Below, piece after piece: positions 51,456-60,611 of a DNA stretch of 64,000 nucleotides. The DNA comes from Cytobacillus oceanisediminis (GTDB taxonomy: Bacteria; Bacillota; Bacilli; Bacillales; Cytobacillaceae). The position numbers and the translations under genes were made by a program. The stretch's first letter is position 1; each line of letters starts with the position of its first letter. Where the stretch lies: positions 206,723 through 270,722 of the forward strand of contig NZ_QGTW01000007.1 of assembly GCF_003182355.1 (NCBI RefSeq), read 5' to 3'. The notes beneath the pieces are model-generated. The model worked only from the letters and a program-made list of their open reading frames with translations. It did not search any database and was not told the origin of the DNA.

Positions 51456-52493
51456 TTAGAATTGTTCTCTTTCTCCTGTTTCACTGTTTTTATAAATCGC
51501 ATCAATTATTCTTGTTGTCTGTAAAGCTTCTTCCGCTTTAACTATAAATTCCTCCCTGCCCAAACAGGTATTAATAAAATTCCGCGTTTGGGCAAGCGCA
51601 TAGTCATCCTCCCCAGGCAGCCATTCCGGTTGGGTGTTGAGCAGCATCCCATGCTTGGATTGGTTCATCCTGAATGGAAACAAATCGATCCCTCCATACT
51701 CACCTGAAAGGCTGACACTTTCTTCATCACCTTCAATATTAGCTGACCAGGAGGTTTCAAAAAGCAGAGATGCACCATTTGCAAATTTTATGCATGCTGT
51801 TACGTGGTCATCAACATTAAAGGTTTTATGGTTAAACCTGCCCCATAGATTAACCTGATCAGGCATTTTGCTTAACGTATTATAAGCTGACCCGATTACT
51901 TCTGTTTCTTTTGGATTCCCCATCAGCCAAAGCGAGAGATCCAATAGATGGCATCCATAATCAATCAAGCTTCCGCCGCCCTGCAGTTCCTTATCCGTAA
52001 AAACACCCCAGCCCGGCACCTTCCGCCTTCTCATGGCCCTTGCCCTTGCAACAAATGGCTGCCCAATTTCATTTGCAAGAATGAGCTTTTTAGCAGCTTG
52101 TGCTTCTTTCATAAATCGGTAATGATAAGCAATAGCCAGGACCTTTCCGGACCTGTCCCTTGCTTTAGCCATTTCTTCGCATTCCTGTGATGACATTGCC
52201 ATCGGCTTTTCACACAACACATGCTGCCCGGCTTCCAGTGCAGCAACTGTAATCTCAGAATGAAACTTATTCGGAGTACAAATGACCACTGCATCCGTTT
52301 CACTGAACAAGTCCTTATAATTTGTTATAGACTTTTGTATACCGAATTGATCTGCAGCTCTTTTTGCTGTTTCTTCATTTAAATCGCATACAGCCGTAAT
52401 GGTTGCGTTATCAGAGAATTTTAAAAAGGCAGGAATGTGCCTGGATTGGGCAATCCCGCCCGCTCCGATGATCCCTATCCGCAATTTCCTCAT
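51456..52493 (-). CDS. Gfo/Idh/MocA family oxidoreductase (1)
   Basis: A 345-residue NAD(P)-dependent sugar dehydrogenase. The Rossmann motif is GIIGAGGIAQSRHIP, the EKP motif is CEKPMAMSSQE, and the catalytic region contains DYGCHLLDLSLWL with the family His. It is in an operon with a second paralogue, ThuA and an isomerase. AGGTG precedes the ATG. The substrate is unknown; oxidation of a sugar carbon to a ketone is typical of the family. Confidence 0.9.
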   Translation of the reverse strand: MRKLRIGIIGAGGIAQSRHIPAFLKFSDNATITAVCDLNEETAKRAADQFGIQKSITNYKDLFSETDAVVICTPNKFHSEITVAALEAGQHVLCEKPMAMSSQECEEMAKARDRSGKVLAIAYHYRFMKEAQAAKKLILANEIGQPFVARARAMRRRKVPGWGVFTDKELQGGGSLIDYGCHLLDLSLWLMGNPKETEVIGSAYNTLSKMPDQVNLWGRFNHKTFNVDDHVTACIKFANGASLLFETSWSANIEGDEESVSLSGEYGGIDLFPFRMNQSKHGMLLNTQPEWLPGEDDYALAQTRNFINTCLGREEFIVKAEEALQTTRIIDAIYKNSETGEREQF

Positions 52494-52502
52494 TGGCGCA
52501 CC

Positions 52503-53531
52503 TCAATTAATTTTAACGATTTGTTTTGTCTCGCTGGATTCCAGAGCAGCGAGAATAACTTCAAGCGACTTCATTCCCTCTGAACCTGGAATAGCAGGCT
52601 CTTGATCATTGACAATGCAATCCACAAAATGGTTGATTACCCCTGAACTCTTTTGCCCGCCTTCATCATTGGTCTGGATGCCGCCAAGTTCAAACTTTAC
52701 AGTGTCACCGTTGGCATATTGCACAATCAGCGAATTTACTGGATCATCCTCCAACCGCAAAATGGCTTTTTCTCCATAGATAATCGTAGAGTTATCCTCT
52801 TTTGAAACATAAGACCAGCTTGCTGCCAATGTCCCGATCACACCGCTTTCTGTTTTCAATATACAAACGGCAGTATCATCTACATCTGCATTTTTCTTTG
52901 CACTCGTTTCTACAAAGGCTCCGACCTCTGTGAACTCTTCTCCAAGTACATAGCGAAGCAAATCCGTTTTATGGACACCAAGGTCGCCCATTGCTCCAAT
53001 GAAAGCCTGGTCCTTTTTGAAAAACCAGCTTTCTTTGCCATCGGCACTCCACCCCTCAGGTCCGCCATGGCCAAAAGCTGTCCGGAAGCTGTAGATTTTT
53101 CCGGCTTCGCCTTTTTCAATTAATTTTTTGGCTTTTTTATGTGACGTGACGAATCTCTGGTTGTGTGCAATCATTAGTTTTTTACTATTTTTATGGGCTG
53201 CTTCAATCATTTCCAGCGCCTCTTCCTTTGAAGTTGCCATTGGTTTTTCGCATAGGACATGCTTCCCTGCATTCAGTGCAGCAATTGAAATGGGAGCATG
53301 CAGATAATTCGGTGTGCAGACACTGACTGCATCCACATTAGCATCAGCAAGCAATTCTTTATAGTCGGTGTACGCTTTTGCATGGTACAATTCAGCATAC
53401 TCCTGTACCCGGTCTTCTTCAATGTCACAAACCGCTGCAATAATCGTCCCGCTGTTTGCATGATATTCAGGCATATGGCGATGCTTCGCTATACTCCCGC
53501 AGCCAATAATCCCTATTCTGATTTTCTCCAT
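52503..53531 (-). CDS. Gfo/Idh/MocA family oxidoreductase (2)
   Basis: A 342-residue paralogue of the preceding dehydrogenase (GIIGCGSIAKHRHMPEYH, CEKPMATSKEE, DLGVHKTDLLRYVLG). It starts at the ATG 53529-53531 after AAGGAGTTG, which lies inside the end of the ThuA gene. Two family members in one operon suggest two sequential or reciprocal oxidations and reductions, as in keto-sugar pathways. Confidence 0.9.
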   Translation of the reverse strand: MEKIRIGIIGCGSIAKHRHMPEYHANSGTIIAAVCDIEEDRVQEYAELYHAKAYTDYKELLADANVDAVSVCTPNYLHAPISIAALNAGKHVLCEKPMATSKEEALEMIEAAHKNSKKLMIAHNQRFVTSHKKAKKLIEKGEAGKIYSFRTAFGHGGPEGWSADGKESWFFKKDQAFIGAMGDLGVHKTDLLRYVLGEEFTEVGAFVETSAKKNADVDDTAVCILKTESGVIGTLAASWSYVSKEDNSTIIYGEKAILRLEDDPVNSLIVQYANGDTVKFELGGIQTNDEGGQKSSGVINHFVDCIVNDQEPAIPGSEGMKSLEVILAALESSETKQIVKIN

Positions 53532-53532
53532 C

Positions 53533-54273
53533 TTATTTCTCAACTCCTTCACGCTTCATACTGATTTTCTCCAATGGTTTTGCGTTTCCATAAACCGGTG
53601 TTGGAAGATCGGCAGGCTTAGCCCACTGAACAGCGTTTTTAATGACTTGCTGAATGTCCTTCTGATAATAAGTTGGATACGTTTCATGCCCTGGACGGAA
53701 ATAAAACACCTTTCCCTTTCCCCTTTTATATGTACAGCCGCTACGGAAAACCTCCCCGCCTTCAAACCAGCTAACCATTACAAGCTCATCTGGTGCAGGA
53801 ATATCGAAATGCTCTCCATACATTTCCTCGCGTTCAAGCTCGATATATTCTCCCAATCCTGCCGCAATCGGGTGGCTCGGGTCTACAATCCAAATCCGTT
53901 CCTTTTCATCTGCTTCCCTCCACTTTAAATCACAAGAGGTTCCCATTAACGCTTTAAAGATTTTGGAGAAATGCCCTGAATGAAGAATAATCAGCCCCAT
54001 TCCTTCAAGCACTCTTTGTTTTACCTTTTCAACGATTGAATCTTCTACTTCCCCATGGGCGAGATGTCCCCACCAAATCAATACGTCTGTTTCCTTTAAA
54101 ACAATATCAGTAAGCCCATGCTCCGGCTCATCCAATGTTGCAGTACTAACCTTATATTCTTCATTTTTTAAAAAGCCGGCGATCGCACCGTGAATTCCAT
54201 CCGGGTACACCGCTCTTACCTTTTCATCCTTCTTTTCATGGCGGTTCTCATTCCAAACTAACACGTTAATCAT
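53533..54273 (-). CDS. ThuA-domain protein
   Basis: A 246-residue ThuA-like protein with a class I glutamine amidotransferase-like fold ([40 protein letters not shown]). In Sinorhizobium ThuA and the dehydrogenase ThuB are needed for trehalose catabolism through keto-sugar intermediates. Here it heads the catabolic half of the unit, directly after the yesN-type gene. AAGGAGGAG precedes the ATG. Its catalytic role is not established. Confidence 0.9.
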   Translation of the reverse strand: MINVLVWNENRHEKKDEKVRAVYPDGIHGAIAGFLKNEEYKVSTATLDEPEHGLTDIVLKETDVLIWWGHLAHGEVEDSIVEKVKQRVLEGMGLIILHSGHFSKIFKALMGTSCDLKWREADEKERIWIVDPSHPIAAGLGEYIELEREEMYGEHFDIPAPDELVMVSWFEGGEVFRSGCTYKRGKGKVFYFRPGHETYPTYYQKDIQQVIKNAVQWAKPADLPTPVYGNAKPLEKISMKREGVEK

Positions 54274-54293
54274 GGTTACTCCTCCTTCTGTTA

Positions 54294-55025
54294 TTAAATC
54301 AGCGAGCTTCTATATTCATTCGGAGAAATCCCTGCTGTCTTTTTAAACACCTTGCTAAAATATTTTTCATCCTGATAGCCGACTCGAAAAGCAATTTCAT
54401 AGATTTTAAGCTTAGGATTCTGTAATAGCTCTTTCGCCTTTTCCATACGGATATTTGTTATAAAATCGGTGATAGTAGCCTGATATTCCTGTTTAAACTT
54501 TCTTGAAATATACTCCCTGCTCAAGTAAAACCGGTCAGCAATTTCCTGAAGGTTGATATCTTTGTTGTAGCTTTCCAGCAAAAACTCTTCTATTTGCTGC
54601 ATGACATTCTTTTCTCCGCAATCATCCTGCTGGGGTTTGCCGGGATAAGTTTGCTGATTCCATTCGGTAATAGCTCTTTCCAATGTTTCATTTAAAATTT
54701 CCGGGTCGATTGGCTTCAGGATGTAATCAAAGCTTTTATAGCAGATTGCATTCCTCATGTATTCAAAATCATCATATCCGCTGACTACAATCGTTTTGCT
54801 GGAAATATCCGATGAATGTATCCATTTTAAAAGACTGATTCCATCTCTCTTCGGCATTCTCATATCGGTAAAAATAATTTCGGGACGATGCTCGGTTATG
54901 AGCTTCACCGCCTCATTTCCATCAACCGCTTCCATGATCGTCTTGATGCCAAAACGGCTCCAATCCGCTAATAGCATTAAACCTTCACGCACATGCTTTT
55001 CATCATCCACGATTATCGCTTTCAT
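54294..55025 (-). CDS. YesN-type response regulator (receiver plus AraC DNA-binding domain)
   Basis: A 243-residue regulator. The receiver (about 1-115) has [11 protein letters not shown], the phospho-acceptor Asp54 in IIFTDMRMP and Lys in YILKPID. The C-terminal AraC-type double HTH (about 145-240) has [22 protein letters not shown] and [19 protein letters not shown]. The ATG at 55023-55025 overlaps the kinase gene by 23 bp, indicating coupled translation. It probably activates the ABC transporter and catabolic genes in response to sugar. Confidence 0.92.
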   Translation of the reverse strand: MKAIIVDDEKHVREGLMLLADWSRFGIKTIMEAVDGNEAVKLITEHRPEIIFTDMRMPKRDGISLLKWIHSSDISSKTIVVSGYDDFEYMRNAICYKSFDYILKPIDPEILNETLERAITEWNQQTYPGKPQQDDCGEKNVMQQIEEFLLESYNKDINLQEIADRFYLSREYISRKFKQEYQATITDFITNIRMEKAKELLQNPKLKIYEIAFRVGYQDEKYFSKVFKKTAGISPNEYRSSLI

Positions 55026-56817
55026 CTTTACCACCTTCCATCCTTTTTGGAAGTTTAATAGAAACAAGCAGCCCGCCTTGCTCGAGATTCCTAAGTTGAA
55101 GATATGCCCGATCCCCATAATAAAGCTTTAAACGTACATACACATTTTTCAAACCAATATTGGTTTCTTCACCCTTTTGTCCAATCTGGTCATTAATCAG
55201 ATTTCTTTGGATTTCGTCAAGTCTGGTTACCGATACACCTGTGCCATTATCCTCAACAACAATATCCAGAAAGAATTCATCCTGCCTGCAGGCAATTTTA
55301 ATCTCTCCTGTTTTTTCGCGTGCATCAAAGCCATGCTTGAAATAATTTTCAACAATTGGCTGCAAAATCATTTTGGGTAACAGTATCTTCATAGCCTCTT
55401 CATCAAGCTTAAAGGAGAATTGAAGCTGATCTCCAAACCGCTCTTTTTGCAGCAGAAGATATGCTTTGGTATGCTCAATCTCTTTTAAAAGCGGAACCAT
55501 ATCTTCTTCCATATTCATGCTATATCTCATGATTTTTGATAGCCGGGTAACTGACGAATAAATTTGCGGAACCTGATTCTTTAAAGCAGCAGTACCGATT
55601 GACTGCAATGCGTTATATAAAAAATGCGGATTCACCTGTGACTGCAAAACCTTAAGCTGGTTCGTTTTATTTTCCAATTGCAATTTATACTCCCGGTTTA
55701 TCAAATCATTAATTTTATCGATCATTTGTTTAAACCTATCACCGAGATAACCAATCTCATCATTCCCAATAGATTTAAAACGAACCTTCAGGTTACCCTT
55801 TTCTACCTGTTCGATGTATTGAAGAAGCACTTTGATCGGAAAGGTTATTTTAAAAGAGATAAATAATGTAGCGAGAATGACGAGAAGAAGCCCGATAGCT
55901 CCAAACATAATATTTATTTTTGCTACACTAAATGCACTTTCATATAAGGTTGTATAAGGAACTCTTTTTACGAGGTACCAGCCGCCTGAATTTTCCGACA
56001 CTTGATCATAAATCATAACACCGTTAAATGAACCTTCTTTCCATTCAACTGTACCGTTTTCTTTGTCCGTTTTGGTTACCCAATCGATCCACTTAGGCTT
56101 GTTGGTTCCTCCTTCACTCTCATCATTAGACCGGTATATCAATTCTCCCTCAGGAGATACAATATAAAATTCCTCATTCCCATTCGTATAAAGGTTGCGG
56201 CTAATGTTGTTGATTTGATCCGGAGAAAACTCCAAAGAAATATAGGCCAGCACATCATCAGATGGGATATTGATCAGTGAACGGTGGAGCGTGATCACAT
56301 TTTTAGGCTTTTTATCCTCTGGTTCCTTAATCTTATGAATGGGTTCGAGATACATATTGCTTGGGCTTTCTTTTGCCTTTGCATAGTACTCTCGATTGAG
56401 GTTCCTTAATTTCTTTGAAAAAATAACCGTGGAGCGCTTGGAAGCGGATATAAGCCTGTCTTCCTTCAATATTGCAATGTTTACTCTTTTTATATTTTCT
56501 TCTGCATACAGAATGGTTGAAATCACATTTCTAGTTGCATCTACAGCCTGATAATTATTTTCTTTTTGAGGGTCTCTTATAAAGTTAATAAACCCCGGAT
56601 TATTATACAGGGATAGTGTCAATCCGTTCAGTTCATTTATGTAGCTTTCAAGGTTCACCTTGCCTTGGTATAATAGATTGCTATTTTCTTTAACAGCCTG
56701 ATTCTTCAGTGATTCCGTCGTATGGTAATACGTAATCACAATTGACGCCCCAAAAGGCACAATCGTCGCAATCAGCAATAGAACAATCAATTTATTTCTA
56801 ATGCTCCCCTTAATCAT
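55003..56817 (-). CDS. YesM-type sensor histidine kinase
   Basis: A 604-residue kinase with two membrane segments (about 9-30 and 297-318) enclosing an extracytoplasmic sensor, a HAMP domain, the His_kinase domain (QSQVNPHFLYNALQSIG with the phospho-acceptor His) and a HATPase domain (PIVENYFKHGF, EDNGTGV). This class typically senses oligosaccharides together with ABC importers. GGGGGATTT precedes the ATG. Its first 250 bp upstream form an unusual structured leader. Confidence 0.92.
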   Translation of the reverse strand: MIKGSIRNKLIVLLLIATIVPFGASIVITYYHTTESLKNQAVKENSNLLYQGKVNLESYINELNGLTLSLYNNPGFINFIRDPQKENNYQAVDATRNVISTILYAEENIKRVNIAILKEDRLISASKRSTVIFSKKLRNLNREYYAKAKESPSNMYLEPIHKIKEPEDKKPKNVITLHRSLINIPSDDVLAYISLEFSPDQINNISRNLYTNGNEEFYIVSPEGELIYRSNDESEGGTNKPKWIDWVTKTDKENGTVEWKEGSFNGVMIYDQVSENSGGWYLVKRVPYTTLYESAFSVAKINIMFGAIGLLLVILATLFISFKITFPIKVLLQYIEQVEKGNLKVRFKSIGNDEIGYLGDRFKQMIDKINDLINREYKLQLENKTNQLKVLQSQVNPHFLYNALQSIGTAALKNQVPQIYSSVTRLSKIMRYSMNMEEDMVPLLKEIEHTKAYLLLQKERFGDQLQFSFKLDEEAMKILLPKMILQPIVENYFKHGFDAREKTGEIKIACRQDEFFLDIVVEDNGTGVSVTRLDEIQRNLINDQIGQKGEETNIGLKNVYVRLKLYYGDRAYLQLRNLEQGGLLVSIKLPKRMEGGKDESDNRG

Positions 56818-57098
56818 TTAAATCCCCCGCTGCCATGTTGTCTTTACAATAGTATAAAGCGAAACTTCACTCCGCGGGGATTTTCTTTTTCCCCATGGAG
56901 TGTTAGTTGAGGCTCACAGGATATGAGTCACTCTAACGCTGCCAGGACGTGGCGCTTTTAATCTTAGTTCTTTAAAGGGGGCCTCTACGGGTGTCTCGTG
57001 CTTCGGCATGTTTACAATTCTCCCAAAACCAGAGAATAATGCCCTGAGACTGCGTTAAAGGGAACTTTGTCAGACAGATATATTTTTTTAGTAATAGA
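56818..57098 (-). other. structured non-coding leader upstream of the yesM-type gene
   Basis: No open frame. A strong hairpin CACTCC..GGGG/CCCC..GGAGTG spans 56868-56902, 50 bases before the kinase start. Next to it, on the minus strand, GTTAG...CTCA...TGAG...CTAAC can form a second nested structure (about 56899-56936). The rest is GC-richer than its surroundings. It could be a leader RNA; no known riboswitch class is recognised. Confidence 0.5.
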
Positions 57099-57101
57099 TA
57101 C

Positions 57102-57137
57102 AATAGAAAGCATATCTGCAGCAGACATGCTTTCTAT
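57102..57137. terminator. Terminator-like hairpin after the ABC transporter genes
   Basis: AATAGAAAGCAT and ATGCTTTCTATT form a perfect 12-bp stem with a 12-nt loop. The T-run is better on the plus strand (TTTTTATT) than on the minus strand, so read-through from the ABC genes into the regulator genes is possible. Confidence 0.6.
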
Positions 57138-57153
57138 TTTTATTAAAACTAAA

Positions 57154-58440
57154 CTATTTCAGGTTATCCCATGAAGCCTGGAACCTTTCCAGAACAGTAT
57201 CATAATCAATTTTACCTGCAGCATATTCTTGGATGGTTGCTGCAAACTCTTTGTTCGCTCCATCCGGCCATCTGAACCAAGTCCAAGGAATCGTTTTATC
57301 TTCTTTCGAATATTCAAGAATTGATTGGCCTAGTGGTCCTAAACCGTTAGGCTCAATATTGTCAAAGGCTGGAATGAACGCGAATTCTTCTGTGATATAA
57401 CGTTTTCCTGTTTCAGATGATACCATCCAATCAAGGAATAGTTTTGCCTCTTCAAGATGCTCTGAATTTTTATTAAGTACCCAGTTGTTAGGAACTCCAA
57501 CGGGCAAACGGTCCGCCGTTGCTTCATCATCGCTTAACGGGATCGGCAGGAAGCCCATATTAATATCTGGATTAATTTCAGTAATCATATTCTCTGTCCA
57601 GTTTCCTTGCTGCAGCATTGCCGTTTTACCTGAAGCAAATAATGTAACTTGCGTATTGTAATCAGTAGTTAATGGGTTGTCATTTCCGAAGTTGATTTCT
57701 GTATCCATTACTTCTTTAAACTCTTTAAATTTGTCATTGCCCGTGATTTTTTCAGATCCGCTATATAAACCTTCGATATAAGCAACCGGATCTTCCTGCT
57801 GTGCAAATGGAATATTTAATAAGTGCTGCCCGATTACCCACCATTCGCCATAGCCGGCAGAGAAAGGCGTAAGCCCTTTATCTTCTAGTTTCTTAGCAGC
57901 ATCCTTAAGCTCGGAAATCGTGTTAGGAGGCTCTTTAATTCCCGCTTCTTCAAATAAATCTTTATTATAAATAAATCCATAGCCTTCAAGGTTTACCGGC
58001 ATACCGTAAAGCTTGCCATCTGTATCTGTCATTGGCACTTTTCCGATTGGAAGCACGTGCTCTGCCCATGGCTCATTTGACAGGTCAGCAAGATGCTCTT
58101 TCCAGAGCTCCAGCTCTTTAAATCCGCCATTGTTAAAAATATCAGGATGTTCGCCCGAAGCAAATTTCGCTTTTAAAGCGGCACTATAGTCAGCACCTCC
58201 GCCAACAGTCTCAAGCTTAACTTTGATATTTGGATGTTCTTTTTCAAACTCAGTAATCATTTCCTGAAGCTGTTCGGCAATTTCAACTTTAAATTGGAAC
58301 ATATTCAGTGTTACAACTTCATCCTCATTTTTTGAATCATCCTTTGGCTTTTCGTCCCCTGAAGAGCTTGAAGAAGAACAGCCTGCAATAATGCCTGCCG
58401 CCAAAATCAATGACAGCAATATAAGAGCATAGCGTTTCAT
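57154..58440 (-). CDS. extracellular sugar-binding lipoprotein of an ABC importer
   Basis: A 428-residue family 1 solute-binding protein. The lipoprotein signal ends LAAGIIAGC with Cys21 as the lipidated residue, followed by a Ser-rich linker. The mature part has the typical FEKEHPNIKVKLETVGGG and TMLQQGNWTENM motifs of oligosaccharide-binding proteins. The ATG at 58438-58440 follows GGGGGGAAT. It delivers substrate to the two permeases encoded upstream. Confidence 0.93.
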   Translation of the reverse strand: MKRYALILLSLILAAGIIAGCSSSSSSGDEKPKDDSKNEDEVVTLNMFQFKVEIAEQLQEMITEFEKEHPNIKVKLETVGGGADYSAALKAKFASGEHPDIFNNGGFKELELWKEHLADLSNEPWAEHVLPIGKVPMTDTDGKLYGMPVNLEGYGFIYNKDLFEEAGIKEPPNTISELKDAAKKLEDKGLTPFSAGYGEWWVIGQHLLNIPFAQQEDPVAYIEGLYSGSEKITGNDKFKEFKEVMDTEINFGNDNPLTTDYNTQVTLFASGKTAMLQQGNWTENMITEINPDINMGFLPIPLSDDEATADRLPVGVPNNWVLNKNSEHLEEAKLFLDWMVSSETGKRYITEEFAFIPAFDNIEPNGLGPLGQSILEYSKEDKTIPWTWFRWPDGANKEFAATIQEYAAGKIDYDTVLERFQASWDNLK

Positions 58441-58512
58441 ATTGGTATTCCCCCCTAAATTTTTTATATAAATTTTTGCCGCCAAAGTGTAAGGCAGCAA
58501 AAATCTCTACAA

Positions 58513-59340
58513 CTATTTAATAGAACCTGAAGCAATGCCTTTAATAATATGCTTCTGGAGAAACAAGAAGAAAATAATAACCGGTGTAATGCCCATTACA
58601 AGAGCGGCCAGCCCCATATCCCACTGCTTCGTGTATTGAGCAAAGAATGAGCTCGTTGCCAATGGTATCGTACGAAGCTCTGCATCCTGCAGCACAAGCA
58701 GCGGTAATAAGTAATCATTCCAAATCCACAATGTATTTAAAATAATGACTGTTACAGTAATTGGCTTTAAGAGCGGAAAAACAATTCGCCAGAAGACACC
58801 AAATTGACTGCACCCGTCAATCCTTGCTGATTCTTCAATTTCAATTGGAACTGTTTTGATAAATCCGTGATACAGGAACAAAGATAACGGTACTCCAAAG
58901 CCAAAATACATTATGATTAATCCCGGTATACTGTTTGTCATATTTAATGCACCGCCTAGCTTCATCAGCGGGATCATGACCGTCTGAAAAGGAATGACCA
59001 TAGCGGATACAAAGAATACAAACAGAATTTTGCTGATTTTTCCCGGTGTCCGAACCATTTTCCAGGCAGCCATTGAGCTAATGACAACAAGGCCGATATT
59101 GCTGATTACTGTAATTATAAGCGAATTCCAGAAGGCCCGCGGAAAATTAATAATATCCCATACCTTTACGTAATTTGAGAAGAGAAATTCTTTTGGCCAA
59201 GCCGCAGCATCGATCAAAATATCAGCAAACCCCTTTACGGAATTAACGAGAACGAAGTAGAAAGGAATGAGGAAAATAACACCTAATACAATTCCGATAA
59301 CTTCTAGAAGAAACGTATACTTCGTGTATTTTGGGTTCAT
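58513..59340 (-). CDS. ABC sugar permease, MalG/LacG type
   Basis: A 275-residue inner-membrane permease with six segments. The EAA loop, ESARIDGCSQFGVFWRIVFPLLKPI, contacts the ATPase. Its ATG overlaps the stop of the upstream permease (TAATG), indicating coupling. It forms the transmembrane channel with the MalF-type subunit. Confidence 0.93.
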   Translation of the reverse strand: MNPKYTKYTFLLEVIGIVLGVIFLIPFYFVLVNSVKGFADILIDAAAWPKEFLFSNYVKVWDIINFPRAFWNSLIITVISNIGLVVISSMAAWKMVRTPGKISKILFVFFVSAMVIPFQTVMIPLMKLGGALNMTNSIPGLIIMYFGFGVPLSLFLYHGFIKTVPIEIEESARIDGCSQFGVFWRIVFPLLKPITVTVIILNTLWIWNDYLLPLLVLQDAELRTIPLATSSFFAQYTKQWDMGLAALVMGITPVIIFFLFLQKHIIKGIASGSIK

Positions 59341-60281
59341 TATGCCTCAACCTCCCTCTTCTTCGTCATCATAACCTGGACAGTTGTGAAGATCGCAACA
59401 ACCAGGAAGAATAAAATTGATTTCGCTGTACCCAGGCCGTACCGGTTATTTTGGAATGCTTCCTGGTAGATGTTAATCGCAACTGATTGTGTTGAATTAA
59501 ATGGACCTCCGCCAGTAAGCGAAATATTCAGGTCAAATATTTTAAATGCCATCGAAATAGTTAAGAAGAAACAGATTGTAAATGCCGGTAAAATAAGCGG
59601 GATAATGATTTGGGTCAGCAGTGTCCAATTTGATGCTCCATCTATCCTCGCCGCCTCCAACAGATTTTGATCAACCCCTTGAAGAGCCGCAATATAAATG
59701 ACCATCATATAACCGCTTATCTGCCAGCCAAACACAATCACAATTCCCCAAAAAGCAGTGGTCTCATCACCGAGCCAAGGCAGCTTAAAAACTGAAAGAT
59801 CAGTAAGGTTTCCAATTGCAGCAAACCCCTTTACAAAAATAAACTGCCAAATGAACCCAAGCAATAATCCGCCAATGACATTCGGAATAAAGAAAACAGT
59901 CCGCAATAAATTCCTTGACTTCAATGCTGCATTTAATAATAAAGCCAGTCCAAACCCTATTAAATTACTAATAATAACCGAAGCAAACATAAACTTTGTT
60001 GTAAAAACAAATGAATCAAAGAACTTGGGATCATTCTTAAAAATCTTAATATAATTTTCAAGTCCTACCCATTCAACTACAGAACTAACACCATTCCAGG
60101 AAGTAAACGAATAATAAATCCCCATTGAAAAAGGAATAATTTGAATCACAAGGAAAAATAACAACGCCGGTCCCACAAAAGCACCATATGTTAAGATCCC
60201 CTTTAGCTTCGCCTTTTTCCTGGATACTGTTTTCACCTCTGATTGAATAACTGGTTCTTCAATCTGGATCTTTGTCTCCAA
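59340..60281 (-). CDS. ABC sugar permease, MalF/LacF type
   Basis: A 313-residue permease with six core membrane segments. The EAA motif is EAARIDGASNWTLLTQIIIPLILP. The start is a TTG at 60279-60281 preceded by GGGGGCGGTGA; the N-terminal about 30 residues are basic and cytoplasmic. First gene of the transporter operon, downstream of two cre-like sites. No nucleotide-binding subunit is encoded nearby, so a shared ATPase (MsmX type) must energise it. Confidence 0.93.
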   Translation of the reverse strand: METKIQIEEPVIQSEVKTVSRKKAKLKGILTYGAFVGPALLFFLVIQIIPFSMGIYYSFTSWNGVSSVVEWVGLENYIKIFKNDPKFFDSFVFTTKFMFASVIISNLIGFGLALLLNAALKSRNLLRTVFFIPNVIGGLLLGFIWQFIFVKGFAAIGNLTDLSVFKLPWLGDETTAFWGIVIVFGWQISGYMMVIYIAALQGVDQNLLEAARIDGASNWTLLTQIIIPLILPAFTICFFLTISMAFKIFDLNISLTGGGPFNSTQSVAINIYQEAFQNNRYGLGTAKSILFFLVVAIFTTVQVMMTKKREVEA

Positions 60282-60306
60282 TCCTTTTCACCGCCCCCTC
60301 TGCTCT

Positions 60307-60320
60307 TGCAAACGCTTTCC
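60307..60320. promoter_or_regulatory. cre-like site 1 upstream of the ABC operon
   Basis: TGCAAACGCTTTCC matches TGWAANCGNTNWCA at 12 of 14 positions. Confidence 0.5.
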
Positions 60321-60331
60321 TATATTATATT

Positions 60332-60345
60332 TGAAAACGCTTGCA
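60332..60345. promoter_or_regulatory. cre-like site 2 upstream of the ABC operon
   Basis: TGAAAACGCTTGCA matches TGWAANCGNTNWCA at 13 of 14 positions. Between the two sites lies ATTATA (60324-60329), a -10 TATAAT on the minus strand, so CcpA bound here would block transcription. Confidence 0.65.
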
Positions 60346-60401
60346 TATATAGGTGACTCAATTGACCAAAATGGTGCAATATTTTGACTTCTGTTCCAGG
60401 T

Positions 60402-60431
60402 AAAGAAAAAGCTCTCACCAGGGTGAGAGCT
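60402..60431 (-). terminator. orphan terminator hairpin upstream of the ABC operon
   Basis: AGCTCTCACC and GGTGAGAGCT form a 10-bp stem, followed on the minus strand by TTTTTCTTT. No minus-strand gene ends here, so it may be left from a deleted gene. The rest of 60432-60611 shows nothing recognisable. Confidence 0.7.
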
Positions 60432-60611
60432 TTGAAGTTATGTTTATATGCACCAATGCTTCTAATACTGAATTTAGCTTAGCAAATAAAGTGGGATGTG
60501 CGCTTCAATTTTACTGGGAACTATTTTTATGATGTTAGCATAAATATTTTATCTTGTTATAACAGGAAATATTACATAGAATAAATTAATCTTGAATAAA
60601 GGATGTGAAAC

